Origin: Kribbella amoyensis | Lineage (GTDB): Bacteria > Actinomycetota > Actinomycetes > Propionibacteriales > Kribbellaceae | Direction: 5' to 3' | Length of the DNA stretch: 64,000 nt | Assembly (NCBI RefSeq): GCF_007828865.1 | Contig: NZ_VIVK01000002.1 | Coordinates: forward strand, 620,001-684,000 | Part shown: in pieces, positions 1 to 8,165 of the stretch | How positions within the stretch are numbered: position 1 is the first letter of the stretch | Layout: each line of letters starts with the position of its first letter | The notes under the pieces: generated by a model | Seen by the model: the letters and a program-made list of their open reading frames with translations, nothing else | The model's database searches: none | What the model was told of the DNA's origin: nothing | Translations under genes and position numbers: made by a program

Positions 1-694
1 CGGCGTGCACCGCGAGGTCCCAGCTGTCCGGCTGGCTGGTACCGCCGATGACGACGTCGTGGGACCGCGGGACGAGGTACGTGAGCTCCTCGGGACTGCG
101 GTCCGCGATCACCCACTCGGACAGCCCGAACTGCTCCACCGTCAGCACCTGGCCGCGGACCGGCGTGACGGTCGGATCCCCGGCGGTCAACCGAGCACCC
201 AGACCCGCGCAGTTGACCACGATGTCGGCCGTGTTCGGCAACGCGGACAACGCGGACCGGGTCAGCGTCCCACCCGCGGCCTTGAGGCGCTCGACCAGGT
301 ACGGCAGGTACTCGGGCATCTCGATCACCGGTGCGGTGAAGGACCAGCCGTCCTTGAACCCGGGTGGCGGCGAGCCGATCCGTTCGAGGTCGCTGAGCGC
401 GTCCGCCCACCACGGATCGGGTGCCGTCTCGACCAGGTACTCCTTGCCGCGCCGCAGCCGCACGGACGACTCGGACTCCGCCAGCCCGGCCAACTCGGCG
501 TACGTCGTCCGGGACCAGGCGGCCACCCGGTCCTGCGGCGCGGACAGGTACGGGTACCAGACCGCGGCCGCGACCGCCGACGTGGTCTCCAACGGGAGAT
601 CCCGCGCCAGTACCCCGACCTCGTACCCCGCCTCGGCCAACCGGACCGCACAACTCAGCCCGATCACGCCCGCACCCACCACGATCACGCGCAT
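1..694 (-). CDS. D-amino-acid oxidase family flavoenzyme (3' end beyond window)
   Basis: FAD-dependent amine/D-amino-acid oxidase, cut by the left edge, so only about the first 231 residues are visible. The ATG at 694 opens MRVIVVGAGVIGLSCAVRL, a dinucleotide-binding GxGxxG Rossmann motif at the extreme N-terminus, as expected for the DAO family. Further on come TTSAVAAAVWYPY, the IVVNCAGLGAR segment and PVRGQ, all typical of D-amino-acid oxidases. Family role: oxidative deamination of D-amino acids to 2-oxo acids with hydrogen peroxide, in the cytoplasm. The substrate-binding C-terminal arginine region is not visible, so substrate (neutral D-amino acid versus D-aspartate) cannot be set. It lies 82 bp downstream of the secreted propeller gene on the same strand. 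Confidence 0.85.
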   Translation of the reverse strand, partial: MRVIVVGAGVIGLSCAVRLAEAGYEVGVLARDLPLETTSAVAAAVWYPYLSAPQDRVAAWSRTTYAELAGLAESESSVRLRRGKEYLVETAPDPWWADALSDLERIGSPPPGFKDGWSFTAPVIEMPEYLPYLVERLKAAGGTLTRSALSALPNTADIVVNCAGLGARLTAGDPTVTPVRGQVLTVEQFGLSEWVIADRSPEELTYLVPRSHDVVIGGTSQPDSWDLAVHA

Positions 695-776
695 CCCCCG
701 ATTCTCACCGACCGGGGCCGTATCCCGCTACCGCTCCGGGCCAGGTGGTTGCCCCCGGCCCCGTCGCGGGACCGGT

Positions 777-1862
777 TCAGTGCAGGTCGACGGCGAAGGA
801 GTAGAAGCGGGTGATCTGGTTGGCGCCGGCGTTGTCGTCGGAGAGCAGATAGAGCTGGTGCTTGCCACCGGGCAGGCGGCCGCCGAGGGCGAGGGCCTCG
901 ATGTTGTCGAGCAACGGGTTCGGCTGCGGCTGCTTGGCGACGGCGCCGGACGGCGGGCAGTCGACCACGTCGAAGAGCAGCTTCTTGTCCAGGTACACCT
1001 GCTCCGGGGCATCCACGAGCGACTCCCGCGCGGAGACGTCGGCCGCGTGCCGCAGTGACACGGTGAACACGCGGATCGTGTTGCCGACGTCGGGGACGTA
1101 GGTCCGCTCCAGCGACACCAGCTGGTCCCGGCCGGCGACAGCCAGCTCCACCAGCGACAGACCCGGGTCCGTCTTGTACGCGTACTGCGCGGCCACCTGG
1201 TACCCACGTCCCGGCAGGCCCGAGTACTTGAGGATGCGGTTGCGGGAACGCCCGTCCGCGTCCGTACCGTCCGGGCTGAGCGGTCCCTCCATCCCGGCGA
1301 ACAGCGACCGCCCGTCCCGGCTCACCGCGAGCGATTCGAAGGTGGCGTTGTTCGTCGCTTGCCCGGCCGGCGCGACCTGGAAGCGTGACGGGACCGGCAA
1401 CGAGGCGACCTCCTTGCCGTCTGACAACCGGAACCGGCGGATCGACGGCTCCCGCTCCGACGTGGCCAGGATCGACCGCTCACCCCGCTCGACGACGAGG
1501 CCCTCACCGTCGAAGTCGGTCCCCGTGTACGGCGTACCGTCGGGCCGCCGGAGGATTGTCACACCGTCCACCGCGACCTTCGGCCCGGCCCCGATCTCTA
1601 GGTCGAACACCCGGGCCGGCGTGGTCCCCACGTTGTCCACCAACGCGACCCCGTGGCCGGGCCGGGTCACGTTGAGCGCCGACAGCCCGGCCACCGGCAA
1701 CCCGTCGTACGTCGTCTTGTCGAGGCTGTCGCTGAACCCGAGCAACCGGGCGTCCGGCGAGCAGGCCCCACCACCGGGGTGATCGGCGGCCGCCGCCGAC
1801 GTGGTCGAGGTGGAAAGGGCAGCCACGGCAACAGTCGCGGCCAACGGGATCTGCCAACGCAT
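777..1862 (-). CDS. Secreted esterase-like/phytase-like beta-propeller protein
   Basis: Predicted 361-residue exported protein. The start is the ATG at 1862, preceded by GGAGG; an in-frame upstream extension lacks a ribosome site. Residues 1-26 form a Sec signal peptide (basic start, Ala/Val-rich core, SAAAADHP cleavage region). The mature part has repeated short beta motifs (GFSDSLDK, FDGEGLVVE, RFRLSDGKEVASLPVP, FESLAVSRDGRSLFAGMEG, NIEALALGG, LYLLSDDN), matching the esterase-like activity of phytase domain, a propeller fold found in many actinobacterial secreted proteins. Reaction unknown; phosphomonoester or phosphodiester hydrolysis is only suggested by family name. Divergent from glsA with about 180 bp between. 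Confidence 0.8.
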   Translation of the reverse strand: MRWQIPLAATVAVAALSTSTTSAAAADHPGGGACSPDARLLGFSDSLDKTTYDGLPVAGLSALNVTRPGHGVALVDNVGTTPARVFDLEIGAGPKVAVDGVTILRRPDGTPYTGTDFDGEGLVVERGERSILATSEREPSIRRFRLSDGKEVASLPVPSRFQVAPAGQATNNATFESLAVSRDGRSLFAGMEGPLSPDGTDADGRSRNRILKYSGLPGRGYQVAAQYAYKTDPGLSLVELAVAGRDQLVSLERTYVPDVGNTIRVFTVSLRHAADVSARESLVDAPEQVYLDKKLLFDVVDCPPSGAVAKQPQPNPLLDNIEALALGGRLPGGKHQLYLLSDDNAGANQITRFYSFAVDLH

Positions 1863-2040
1863 CGAGTTCCTCCGGGTCTCGCCAATCACCTTGCCACCTG
1901 AACCTATCCAGCCGAACGCGAGCTGAACCCGAGGATCCCGTCCACTGTCCGGAAGCTGCCAACTCGGTGCCGCGCGGCCGTGATGTCGGCGTAACGCGGG
2001 AGAACCGGCCTGGTAACACGGTCCGGAGAGGCTGAGCGGT

Positions 2041-3411
2041 ATGGCCGAATTCGACGTTGAGGGTATGTTCCGGTCGCTCGACACCGATCGCGCGAACGTG
2101 GTCTGGAAGTGGAAGCTGCTCGAGGAACTGCGGCAGGCCGGACTCCGCGCCGACGATCCGCGGGTCCAGCGGGCGGTCACCTGGACGCTCGACGCCGGCG
2201 CCCCGTTCGAACCAGGGCAACCCGAGTGGCTCGACCGCGACCAGTTCGCCGCGGTGGTCCGGGAGCCGGTGATCGCCCGGGCGTTGCAGGGCGACCTCGC
2301 GGTGTCGCCGGCCGAGTTCGCGGAGCTGTCCCGCGGCGTCGAGCAGATCTACGCGGACCTGCGGGACGAACGGTCCGGCGAGGTCGCGCAGTACATCCCG
2401 ACCTTGCGGGACGCGGATCCGGAACGGTTCGGGATCGCGATCTGTACCGCGGACGGCCAGGTGTTCCAGGTCGGCGACGCGACGACCGCGTTCAGCGTGC
2501 AGTCGACGTCGAAGCCGTTCAGCTATGCGATGGCGCTGGAGCAGCAGGGTGCGCCCGAGGTGCACCGGTGGATCGGGCAGGAGCAGAGCGGCGGCACGTT
2601 CAACGATCCGCGGCTGTCGCTGGACGCGAACGGCAAACCGCAGAACCCGATGATCAACGCCGGCGCAATGGCGACGCTCGCGCTGGTCGAGCCGGACGCC
2701 GACGTGTCCGAGCGGTTCGCCAAGGTCGAGCAGACCTGGACGCGGATGATGGGGGAGGCGCCCGGGTTCGACCACCGGACGTTCCTCGCCGAGCGCGACA
2801 CCGGGCACGGCAACCGCGGACTGGCCAACCTGATGGCGGCCAAGGAGATGCTGAACGTGGACCCGCGGGACCGGGACGCCCCGCAGAAGACGGCCGAGTT
2901 CTACTTCGCGGTCTGCTCGCTCGAGGTGGACGCGACCCGGCTCGCCGCGGCCGGGGCCACGCTGGCGAACGGCGGCGTCTCGCCGTACACCGGGGAGCGG
3001 GTGTTCTCGGCGGAGACGGCCGGCCGGGTGCTGTCGGTGATGGGGCACAGCGGGATGTACAACGACTCTGGCAAGTTCGCCGACGCGGTCGGGCTGCCGG
3101 CGAAGAGCGGTGTCTCGGGCAACGTGATGATGGTGGTCCCGGACCAGCGACTCGCCGTGGTGACGTTCTCGCCGCGACTGGACGAGGCGGGCAACTCGGT
3201 CCGCGGCGTCGAGGTCTGCCAGCGGCTGGTCAACGACTTCGGCCTGCATCCGTTCAAGAGCCTCGGCGCCGAACGCGGGGTCGAGATGTCCGACGCGGCC
3301 CGGCGCGCCTTCGACGGCGTCAGCCGGCCCGGGACGGGCAGCACCGGCCGGTACCAGGCGCCGGCCCCCGGCGCGAAGACCGCGACGAGGGCCGGCGAAC
3401 TGCAGCTCTGA
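2041..3411 (+). CDS. glsA: Glutaminase A
   Basis: Hydrolyses L-glutamine to L-glutamate and ammonia in the cytoplasm. The 456-residue product carries the serine beta-lactamase-like fold signature: nucleophile Ser155 in STSK with Lys158, the NPMINAGA motif near 202-209, the EFYFAVCSLEV region and GLPAKSGVSG near 347-356. It is longer than the 310-residue bacterial form because about 90 extra N-terminal residues precede the catalytic domain, reminiscent of the N-terminal helical domain of larger glutaminases. The ATG at 2041 has GGAGAGG upstream. Its TGA (3409-3411) directly abuts the stop codon of convergent glmS, another glutamine-consuming enzyme. Confidence 0.93.
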   Translation: MAEFDVEGMFRSLDTDRANVVWKWKLLEELRQAGLRADDPRVQRAVTWTLDAGAPFEPGQPEWLDRDQFAAVVREPVIARALQGDLAVSPAEFAELSRGVEQIYADLRDERSGEVAQYIPTLRDADPERFGIAICTADGQVFQVGDATTAFSVQSTSKPFSYAMALEQQGAPEVHRWIGQEQSGGTFNDPRLSLDANGKPQNPMINAGAMATLALVEPDADVSERFAKVEQTWTRMMGEAPGFDHRTFLAERDTGHGNRGLANLMAAKEMLNVDPRDRDAPQKTAEFYFAVCSLEVDATRLAAAGATLANGGVSPYTGERVFSAETAGRVLSVMGHSGMYNDSGKFADAVGLPAKSGVSGNVMMVVPDQRLAVVTFSPRLDEAGNSVRGVEVCQRLVNDFGLHPFKSLGAERGVEMSDAARRAFDGVSRPGTGSTGRYQAPAPGAKTATRAGELQL

Positions 3412-5232
3412 CTACTCGACCGTGACCGACTTCGCCAGGTTCCGGGGCTTGTCGACGTCGTGGCCGAGGGCAACGGACGCGTGGTACGCGAGCAGCTGGA
3501 GCGGGATCGTCAGCAGGATCGGGTCCAGCTCCGGCTCGTTCTTCGGCACCACGATCACCGCGGCCGCGCCGTCCGGGACCTCGACGCCAGGGTGGGTGAC
3601 GACGTACAGCGGGCCGGACCGGGCCGCGATCTCGTGCAGGGCGCCGATGTTGCGGTCGAGCAGCTCGTCGTCCGGCACGATCGCGACCGTCGGTACGTCC
3701 GGCGAGATCAGCGCGAGCGGGCCGTGCTTCAGCTCGGAGGTCTGGTACGCCTCGGCGTGCCGGTAGGAGATCTCCTTCAGCTTCTGCGCACCCTCCCGGG
3801 CGACCGGGTAGCCACGGGTCCGGCCGACGAAGAACAGGCTCTCGTGCCGGGACAGCCGGCCGGCGATCTCGGCCAGCTCCTGCTCGGTGTCGACGATCGC
3901 CTGGATCTGCGCCGGGATCTTCTTCAGCCCCTCGATCAGCCGGCGGCCGTCGGCGGGGGAGACGTCCCGGATCCGGCCGAGGTGGATGCCGAGCATCGCG
4001 AACCCGACCGCCATGTTGGTCAGCGCCTTCGTCGACGCCACCGAGACCTCCGGACCGGCGTGCAGGTACACCCCGCCGTCCACCTCACGGGCGATGCTGG
4101 AACCGACCGCGTTGACCAGACCGATCACCCGGCCGCCCTTGCGCTTCAGCTCCTGCACGGCGACCAGGGTGTCCAGCGTCTCGCCGGACTGGCTGACCGC
4201 GACGTACAGGGTGTCCCGCTCGACCACCGGGTTGCGGTACCGGAACTCCGACGCGGGCTCGGCGTCGGCGGGGATCCGGGCCACCTCTTCGATGAACTGC
4301 GCGCCGAGCTGGCCGGCGTAGTACGCCGAACCACAGCCGAGGATCTTGACCCGCTTGATCTCCCGGGCCTCGCGGGCGTCCATGTTCAGGCCGCCCAGGT
4401 GGACGGCGTGGAAGCGCTCGTCGAGGCGCCCGCGGATCACCCGCTGGACCGCCTCGGGCTGCTCGTGGATCTCCTTGACCATGAAGTGCTCGTGCGCGCC
4501 GCGCTCGAACTCCTCGGCGTCCCACTCGACCGTCTTCTCGGTCTTGGTGGTGGTGCGCGAGTCCTGGGTGAAGGTGCGGTACCCGTCGGCGCGGACGGTG
4601 GCGAGCTCGCCGTCGTCCAGGTACACGACCTGGCGGGTGTAGCGGATCAGCGCGGCCGCGTCGGACGCGACGTGCATCTCGCCGTCGCCGACGCCGAGGA
4701 TGAGCGGGCTGCCGTTGCGGGCGACCACGATCCGGTCCGGGAAGTCCAGGTCGATCACGGCGATGCCGTAGGTGCCCTCGATCCGGCGCAGGCTGGCCAG
4801 CACCTTGTCCTCGAGGGTGTCGCCGTCGGCCTGCTCGATCAGGTGCGCGAGGACCTCGGTGTCGGTCTCGGAGCGCAGCTTGACGCCGGCCTCCTCCAGC
4901 TGGGCCCGGAGCGCGCCCGCGTTGTCGAAGATGCCGTTGTGCACGACCGCGATCCGCTGGTTGCCGCTGGCGTGCGGGTGCGCGTTGTCCTTGCTCGGGC
5001 CGCCGTGGGTGGCCCACCGGGTGTGCCCGATCCCGAGCTTGCCGCCGAACCGCTTCGGCAGCGACGCCTCCAGCTCACGGACCCGGCCGGCGTCCTTGTG
5101 CAGCTTCAGCTCGCTGGAGCCGACCACGGCGACGCCCGCGGAGTCGTAGCCGCGGTACTCCAGCCGGGCCAGGCCGTCCACCAGGATGGGCGCGGCCGGC
5201 TTGGTGCCGACGTACCCGACGATTCCGCACAT
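3412..5232 (-). CDS. glmS: Glutamine--fructose-6-phosphate aminotransferase (isomerizing)
   Basis: Makes glucosamine-6-phosphate from fructose-6-phosphate and glutamine, the entry step to UDP-GlcNAc, peptidoglycan and mycothiol. The 606 residues match the normal family length. Cys2 (MCGIVGYVG) is the N-terminal nucleophile of the class II glutamine amidotransferase domain (about 1-220; RWATHGGPSKDNAHPH visible), followed by two SIS sugar-isomerase domains (about 285-415 with CGSAYYAGQ and SQSGETLDT; about 455-590) and the conserved C-terminus DKPRNLAKSVTVE. AAAGGGA precedes the ATG. The small gene 5260-5535 ends 27 bp upstream on the same strand, so co-transcription is likely. No GlcN6P riboswitch was seen. 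Confidence 0.97.
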   Translation of the reverse strand: MCGIVGYVGTKPAAPILVDGLARLEYRGYDSAGVAVVGSSELKLHKDAGRVRELEASLPKRFGGKLGIGHTRWATHGGPSKDNAHPHASGNQRIAVVHNGIFDNAGALRAQLEEAGVKLRSETDTEVLAHLIEQADGDTLEDKVLASLRRIEGTYGIAVIDLDFPDRIVVARNGSPLILGVGDGEMHVASDAAALIRYTRQVVYLDDGELATVRADGYRTFTQDSRTTTKTEKTVEWDAEEFERGAHEHFMVKEIHEQPEAVQRVIRGRLDERFHAVHLGGLNMDAREAREIKRVKILGCGSAYYAGQLGAQFIEEVARIPADAEPASEFRYRNPVVERDTLYVAVSQSGETLDTLVAVQELKRKGGRVIGLVNAVGSSIAREVDGGVYLHAGPEVSVASTKALTNMAVGFAMLGIHLGRIRDVSPADGRRLIEGLKKIPAQIQAIVDTEQELAEIAGRLSRHESLFFVGRTRGYPVAREGAQKLKEISYRHAEAYQTSELKHGPLALISPDVPTVAIVPDDELLDRNIGALHEIAARSGPLYVVTHPGVEVPDGAAAVIVVPKNEPELDPILLTIPLQLLAYHASVALGHDVDKPRNLAKSVTVE

Positions 5233-5259
5233 GTGGTTCCCTTTCGACGCTGTTCGTGG

Positions 5260-5535
5260 TCAGCCGTAGACGATCCGCCGGAGCTGACGGGCCGAGAGAG
5301 CGGGGGAGCGTACCGGGCGGTGCCGCAGCTCGGTGCCGAGCCGGGCGAAGATCTCGTCGTTGCGGACCCCGTAGGTCTGCAGTTCGCGGTGCCGGCGCCG
5401 GACGTACTCCTCGGTCGTCTCGGTGAAGTAGGCCAGCACGTCCGCGACGACCCGCCGCGCGTCCTCCGGCGTCAGTCCCGTGGTCCGGCTCACCTGATCG
5501 GCCAGCTCGTCACCGGGGTCTGCCGCCTCACTCAT
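5260..5535 (-). CDS. Small hypothetical protein upstream of glmS
   Basis: Unrecognised 91-residue soluble protein. The ATG at 5535 (MSEAADPGDELADQ) is preferred over an in-frame TTG 39 nt upstream. The chain is predicted mostly helical, charged and without membrane segments or cysteines; central residues TGLTPEDARRVVADVLAYF resemble a small helical adaptor, and the C-terminus (LSARQLRRIVYG) is basic. It ends 27 bp before glmS and reads in the same direction, so it probably shares the glmS transcript. No function can be assigned from sequence alone. It could be a regulatory or adaptor protein, but that is a guess from context. Confidence 0.65.
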   Translation of the reverse strand: MSEAADPGDELADQVSRTTGLTPEDARRVVADVLAYFTETTEEYVRRRHRELQTYGVRNDEIFARLGTELRHRPVRSPALSARQLRRIVYG

Positions 5536-5707
5536 CACCCGACAACTCTGCAGTGCATCCAGAGCCGATTCCAAGGATCTGCCCGAAATCGGGCAAATCT
5601 ACCTGCTCCGTCACCCGACACCTAGACCAGAACCGCCGCCGGACACTACTCTCCGCCACCCACCCCGTCACCTCCCGCACCAACACCCCGCCGCTGCGCC
5701 GCCCAGC

Positions 5708-5755
5708 CCGGCCGCAGCTGCGCCCGGCCGCGGCTGCGCCCGGCCGCGGCACCCG
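5708..5755. repeat. 16-bp tandem repeat, three copies
   Basis: Three head-to-tail copies of CCGGCCGC-RGCTGCGC start at 5708, 5724 and 5740 (the last copy is partial). They lie directly before the first hairpin unit at 5758. Noncoding; the unit is GC-only apart from one A and two T positions. Confidence 0.8.
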
Positions 5756-5757
5756 CC

Positions 5758-6065
5758 GACTTTGAGCCCCGATCGGCCACCTCCGCGGCGGAGATCTGGC
5801 TGGTGTGTGCACAAGGATGGCCGCGGTCGCGGTGCTGGTGGACTTTGTGCGCCGGCCAGCCACGTCCGCGGTGGAGGTCCGGTTGGTGTGTGCACAAGGA
5901 TGGCCGCGGTCGCGGTGCTGGTGGACTTTGAGTGCCGGCCAGCCACGTCCGCGGTGGAGGTCCGGTTGGTGTGTGCACAAGGACGGCCCCGGTCGCGGTG
6001 CTGGCGGACTTTGAGCGCCGGCCAGCCACGTCCGCGGTGGAGATCTGGCTGGTGTGTGCACAAAG
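5758..6065. repeat. Hairpin repeat array A1-A4 (83-bp period)
   Basis: Four tandem units begin at 5758, 5841, 5924 and 6007, exactly 83 bp apart. Each holds a 59-nt imperfect inverted repeat: outer arms GACTTTGWGC and GCACAARG (reverse complements apart from wobbles), inner arms GGCCAGCC/CCGGTTGG-like, and a central CCGCGG, followed by a 24-nt linker that is also nearly conserved. As 83 is not a multiple of 3 the reading frame shifts every unit, so the array is not coding although it creates long open frames. Function unknown; the form resembles REP/BIME-like palindromic repeats. Related units occur at 6250, 6332 and around 19.4-21.4 kb. Confidence 0.9.
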
Positions 6066-6249
6066 ACGGTTCGGGCTGGGGCCCGCGGAGGCGGGTGTGG
6101 TGGCGAGGTGATGGTGTGGACGCGGCGCAAAAGTGGCGAGGCGACCTGGTGGGTGGCGGGTTGTTTCGCGGCTGCCGGGGTTGCTTGCTCGCTGGCGGGT
6201 TGCAGCACGCCATCCGTCACACAACCCGCCAACGACCCCAGCACCGACC
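6066..6249. other. Spacer between hairpin arrays, with a long-spaced inverted repeat
   Basis: No gene is supported here. A perfect 10-bp inverted repeat, GGCGGGTTGT (6155-6164) and ACAACCCGCC (6221-6230), brackets a 56-bp loop, with a second GGCGGGTTG copy inside it (6194-6202). It does not carry the GACTTTGTGC/GCACAAAG arms of the flanking units. Confidence 0.6.
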
Positions 6250-6390
6250 GACTTTGAGCACCGGCCAGCCCCTTCGCGGCAAAGATCCGGCCGGTGCGTG
6301 CACAAAGACGGCCTCGTCCGCGGCACCGACCGACTTCGAGCGTCGGCCAGCCGCCTTCGCGGCGGAGATCCGGCCGGTGCGTGCACAAAG
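6250..6390. repeat. Hairpin repeat units A5-A6
   Basis: Two further hairpin units, 6250-6307 and 6332-6390, start 82 bp apart. Outer arms GACTTTGAGC or GACTTCGAGC pair with GCACAAAG; the centre is TTCGCGG rather than TCCGCGG. They end about 37 bp from the stop codon of nucS, so on the minus strand they lie immediately downstream of that gene. Confidence 0.85.
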
Positions 6391-6427
6391 TCGCTCGGTC
6401 GGCGCCGGGCTACCGGCACCCTGCGGT

Positions 6428-7087
6428 CTAGAAGAGGCGGAGGACGTCTGATTCCATGCCGCGGAGGGCGTCGTAGTCGACGGTGAGGCACTCGAGGCCG
6501 CGGTCGGTGGCGAGGACCTTGGCCTGGGGCTTGATCAGCTGGGCGGCGAAGATTCCGCGGACCGGTGCGAGCAGCGGGTCGCGGTTCAGCAGCTCGACGT
6601 ACCGGGTGAGCTGCTCGACGCCGTCGATCTCGCCGCGCCGTTTGATCTCGACCGCGACGTGCTGGCCGTCGGCGTCGCGGCAGAGCAGGTCGACGGGGCC
6701 GATGGCGGTCGGGTACTCCCGGCGCACCAGCGTCCAGCCCTCGCCGAACGTCGTCACGTGCTCGGCGAGCAGCTCCTGCAGGTGCGCCTCGACGCCGTCC
6801 TTGATCAGCCCGGGGTCCATCCCGAGCTCGTACGCCGAGTCGCTGAGCACCTCCTCGAGCGTGATCCGCAGCTCCTCACCAGCCTTGTTCACCACCCGCC
6901 ACTGACCCTCTTCCTCGGTCAGCGTGCACGGGGGCGACATCCAGTTCAGCGGCTTGTACGAACCACCGTCCGCGTGGATCAGCACGGACCCGTCCGCCTT
7001 CACCATCAGCAACCGCGGCGCCATCGGCAGATGGGCGGTCAGCCGGCCGGAGTAGTCCACAGAGCAACGAGCAATCACCAAGCGCAC
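6428..7087 (-). CDS. nucS: Mismatch-specific endonuclease NucS (EndoMS)
   Basis: Cuts both strands at mismatched bases and provides noncanonical mismatch repair in actinobacteria, which lack MutS/MutL. The 219-residue product starts at a GTG (7087) giving MRLVIARCSVDYSGRLTAHLP, the standard NucS N-terminus; longer in-frame extensions have no homologous look. The N-terminal DNA-binding half contains SYKPLNWMSPPC. The C-terminal RecB-like PD-(D/E)xK nuclease half shows GPVDLLCRD and VAVEIKRRGEIDGVEQLTRYVELL, with Asp, Glu and Lys in place. The C-terminus (SDVLRLF) resembles the beta-clamp-interacting tail of the family. The upstream ribosome site is weak. Confidence 0.93.
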   Translation of the reverse strand: MRLVIARCSVDYSGRLTAHLPMAPRLLMVKADGSVLIHADGGSYKPLNWMSPPCTLTEEEGQWRVVNKAGEELRITLEEVLSDSAYELGMDPGLIKDGVEAHLQELLAEHVTTFGEGWTLVRREYPTAIGPVDLLCRDADGQHVAVEIKRRGEIDGVEQLTRYVELLNRDPLLAPVRGIFAAQLIKPQAKVLATDRGLECLTVDYDALRGMESDVLRLF

Positions 7088-7196
7088 GAGGAGACACCGT
7101 AGTCGAACGCGGCCGCTGGTTCGACGTCGCCGTGCCGGGGCGGGGGTACGGGTGGGACGGTGGCGGGTGCCGGAGGTTGGTGAGAAGCTGCCAGAC

Positions 7197-7520
7197 ATGA
7201 ATCCGGGGATCAGCGAGCAGGCGCGCGCGGAGTACGCCGAGGTCGCCGCCGGGCTGGAATCGGCCGGCGTGGTGACCGGGTCCATGTTCGGCAACCCGTG
7301 TCTGAAGATCGGCCGCAAGATGGTCGCCGGGTTGTTCGGCGACGCGATGGTCTTCAAGCTGCCACCCGAGCCCCGCGAACGCGCCCTGGACCTGCCCGGC
7401 GCGCAACCGTTCGACCCGGGGATGGGCCGCGCGATGCGCGAGTGGGTCCTGGTTCCGCTGGCCCAGGCGGACAGCTGGCCCGAGTTCGCGGAGCTGGCGC
7501 TGGAGTACGTCCGCGAGTAA
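7197..7520 (+). CDS. TfoX/Sxy N-terminal domain family protein
   Basis: A 107-residue single-domain protein. The ATG at 7197 follows GGAGGTTGGTGAG. The central GSMFGNPCLKIGRKMVAGLFGDAMVFKLP segment matches the TfoX N-terminal domain, where a GxMFG loop precedes a beta sheet. In gamma-proteobacteria the full-length TfoX/Sxy helps activate competence genes with CRP; stand-alone domains like this are common in actinobacteria and have no defined role. The C-terminus carries the usual REWVLVP and a final helix. It is divergent from nucS with about 110 bp between. Confidence 0.75.
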   Translation: MNPGISEQARAEYAEVAAGLESAGVVTGSMFGNPCLKIGRKMVAGLFGDAMVFKLPPEPRERALDLPGAQPFDPGMGRAMREWVLVPLAQADSWPEFAELALEYVRE

Positions 7521-7543
7521 CGGCCCTGCTGTCCGCCGGTACG

Positions 7544-7948
7544 TCAGTACGGAGACCCGAACTCGTACCGGTCGATGCTCGCGACGCGGCCTGAGGTCTC
7601 CCAGATCTGGGCGATCGAGTTCCGCACCCACCAGGGGCTACGCGCTTGCTGGCAGGAGGTGGGTCCGCACAGGGTCGCGACCACCCTGAACCAGTTGCCG
7701 CTCGGGCCCGGTGGGCAGGCAGCGACGATCGCCCGTCCGTCGCGGATGATGTCGGCCCCGCAAGCCTGCTGCGGGGCCGACTCGGCAGGAACGACTGCCG
7801 GTACTTCCGGCGCCGGGACCGCAGCAGCCGGTGTTATAGCGGCGCACAGCAGAAGTGCTGCCGACGCCGCTGTGATCGCGCCGGCGACTCGGCGAGGGCG
7901 TGCACTGGCTCTGACTGACTCGACGCTGATCCGTCGACCAACTTGCAT
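7544..7948 (-). CDS. Secreted four-cysteine protein, paralogue 1
   Basis: A 134-residue exported protein of unknown function. AGGAGT precedes the ATG at 7948. Residues 1-44 hold a long twin-arginine-free signal peptide (RPRRVAGAITAASAALLLCAAITPAAA). The mature domain has four cysteines in the pattern CGADIIRDGRAIVAAC and FRVVATLCGPTSCQQARSPWW, then VRNSIAQIWETSGRVASID. The same pattern recurs in the gene at 8166-8561 and in the fragment at 8019-8159, so the three form a local gene family. Likely two disulphides in the secreted form. No enzyme motif was recognised. Confidence 0.75.
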   Translation of the reverse strand: MQVGRRISVESVRASARPRRVAGAITAASAALLLCAAITPAAAVPAPEVPAVVPAESAPQQACGADIIRDGRAIVAACPPGPSGNWFRVVATLCGPTSCQQARSPWWVRNSIAQIWETSGRVASIDRYEFGSPY

Positions 7949-8018
7949 CCCGGGACTCCTTTGATCGTCGTTCGCGCCGATCGACTCCCAAGGCGATCGC
8001 GCGCAGTTAGAGGGCCCG

Positions 8019-8159
8019 TCAGTACACGAGCTCGACGCTGGCGATGGAGCCGCCGGGCCGCCACTCGTGTCAGGAGCCGTCCATCGGCCAGACCGGTCCA
8101 CGGACCAACCGGCACGAGCCGGCGCCGCAGGTCGTCACGACCGTGCGGAATCCTTGAGT
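8019..8159 (-). pseudogene. Degenerate third copy of the secreted four-cysteine family
   Basis: Reading down from 8159 gives QGFRTVVTTCGAGSCRLVR, then GPVWPMDGS, a TGA stop at 8070-8072, then HEWRPGGSIASVELVY and a second stop at 8019. This aligns without gaps to the C-terminal third of both neighbouring paralogues (FRVVVTICGTSSCQQARGPWWP...W.N.G..VSVD), and the TGA falls on a conserved Trp position, a single-base change from TGG. The signal peptide and first cysteine pair are missing; only 6 bp separate it from the stop of the gene at 8166. It is best read as a dead remnant of local duplication. Confidence 0.8.
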
Positions 8160-8165
8160 CGTGGA

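Noticed and set aside
5233..5259. glmS-type ribozyme/riboswitch upstream of glmS
   Set aside because: Only 27 bp separate glmS from the upstream gene and no ribozyme core is present.
3460..5625. 721-codon open frame antisense to glmS
   Set aside because: Shadow of glmS in high-GC DNA; the glmS frame has full-length catalytic motifs.
5758..6065. CRISPR-like array (regular 83-bp period)
   Set aside because: The 24-nt linkers are nearly identical rather than unique, the repeat itself is 59 nt, and no cas genes are present.
5528..6491. Long open frames on both strands over the hairpin array
   Set aside because: They arise because stop codons are rare in the repeat; the 83-bp period shifts frame every unit and no ribosome site or known protein appears.
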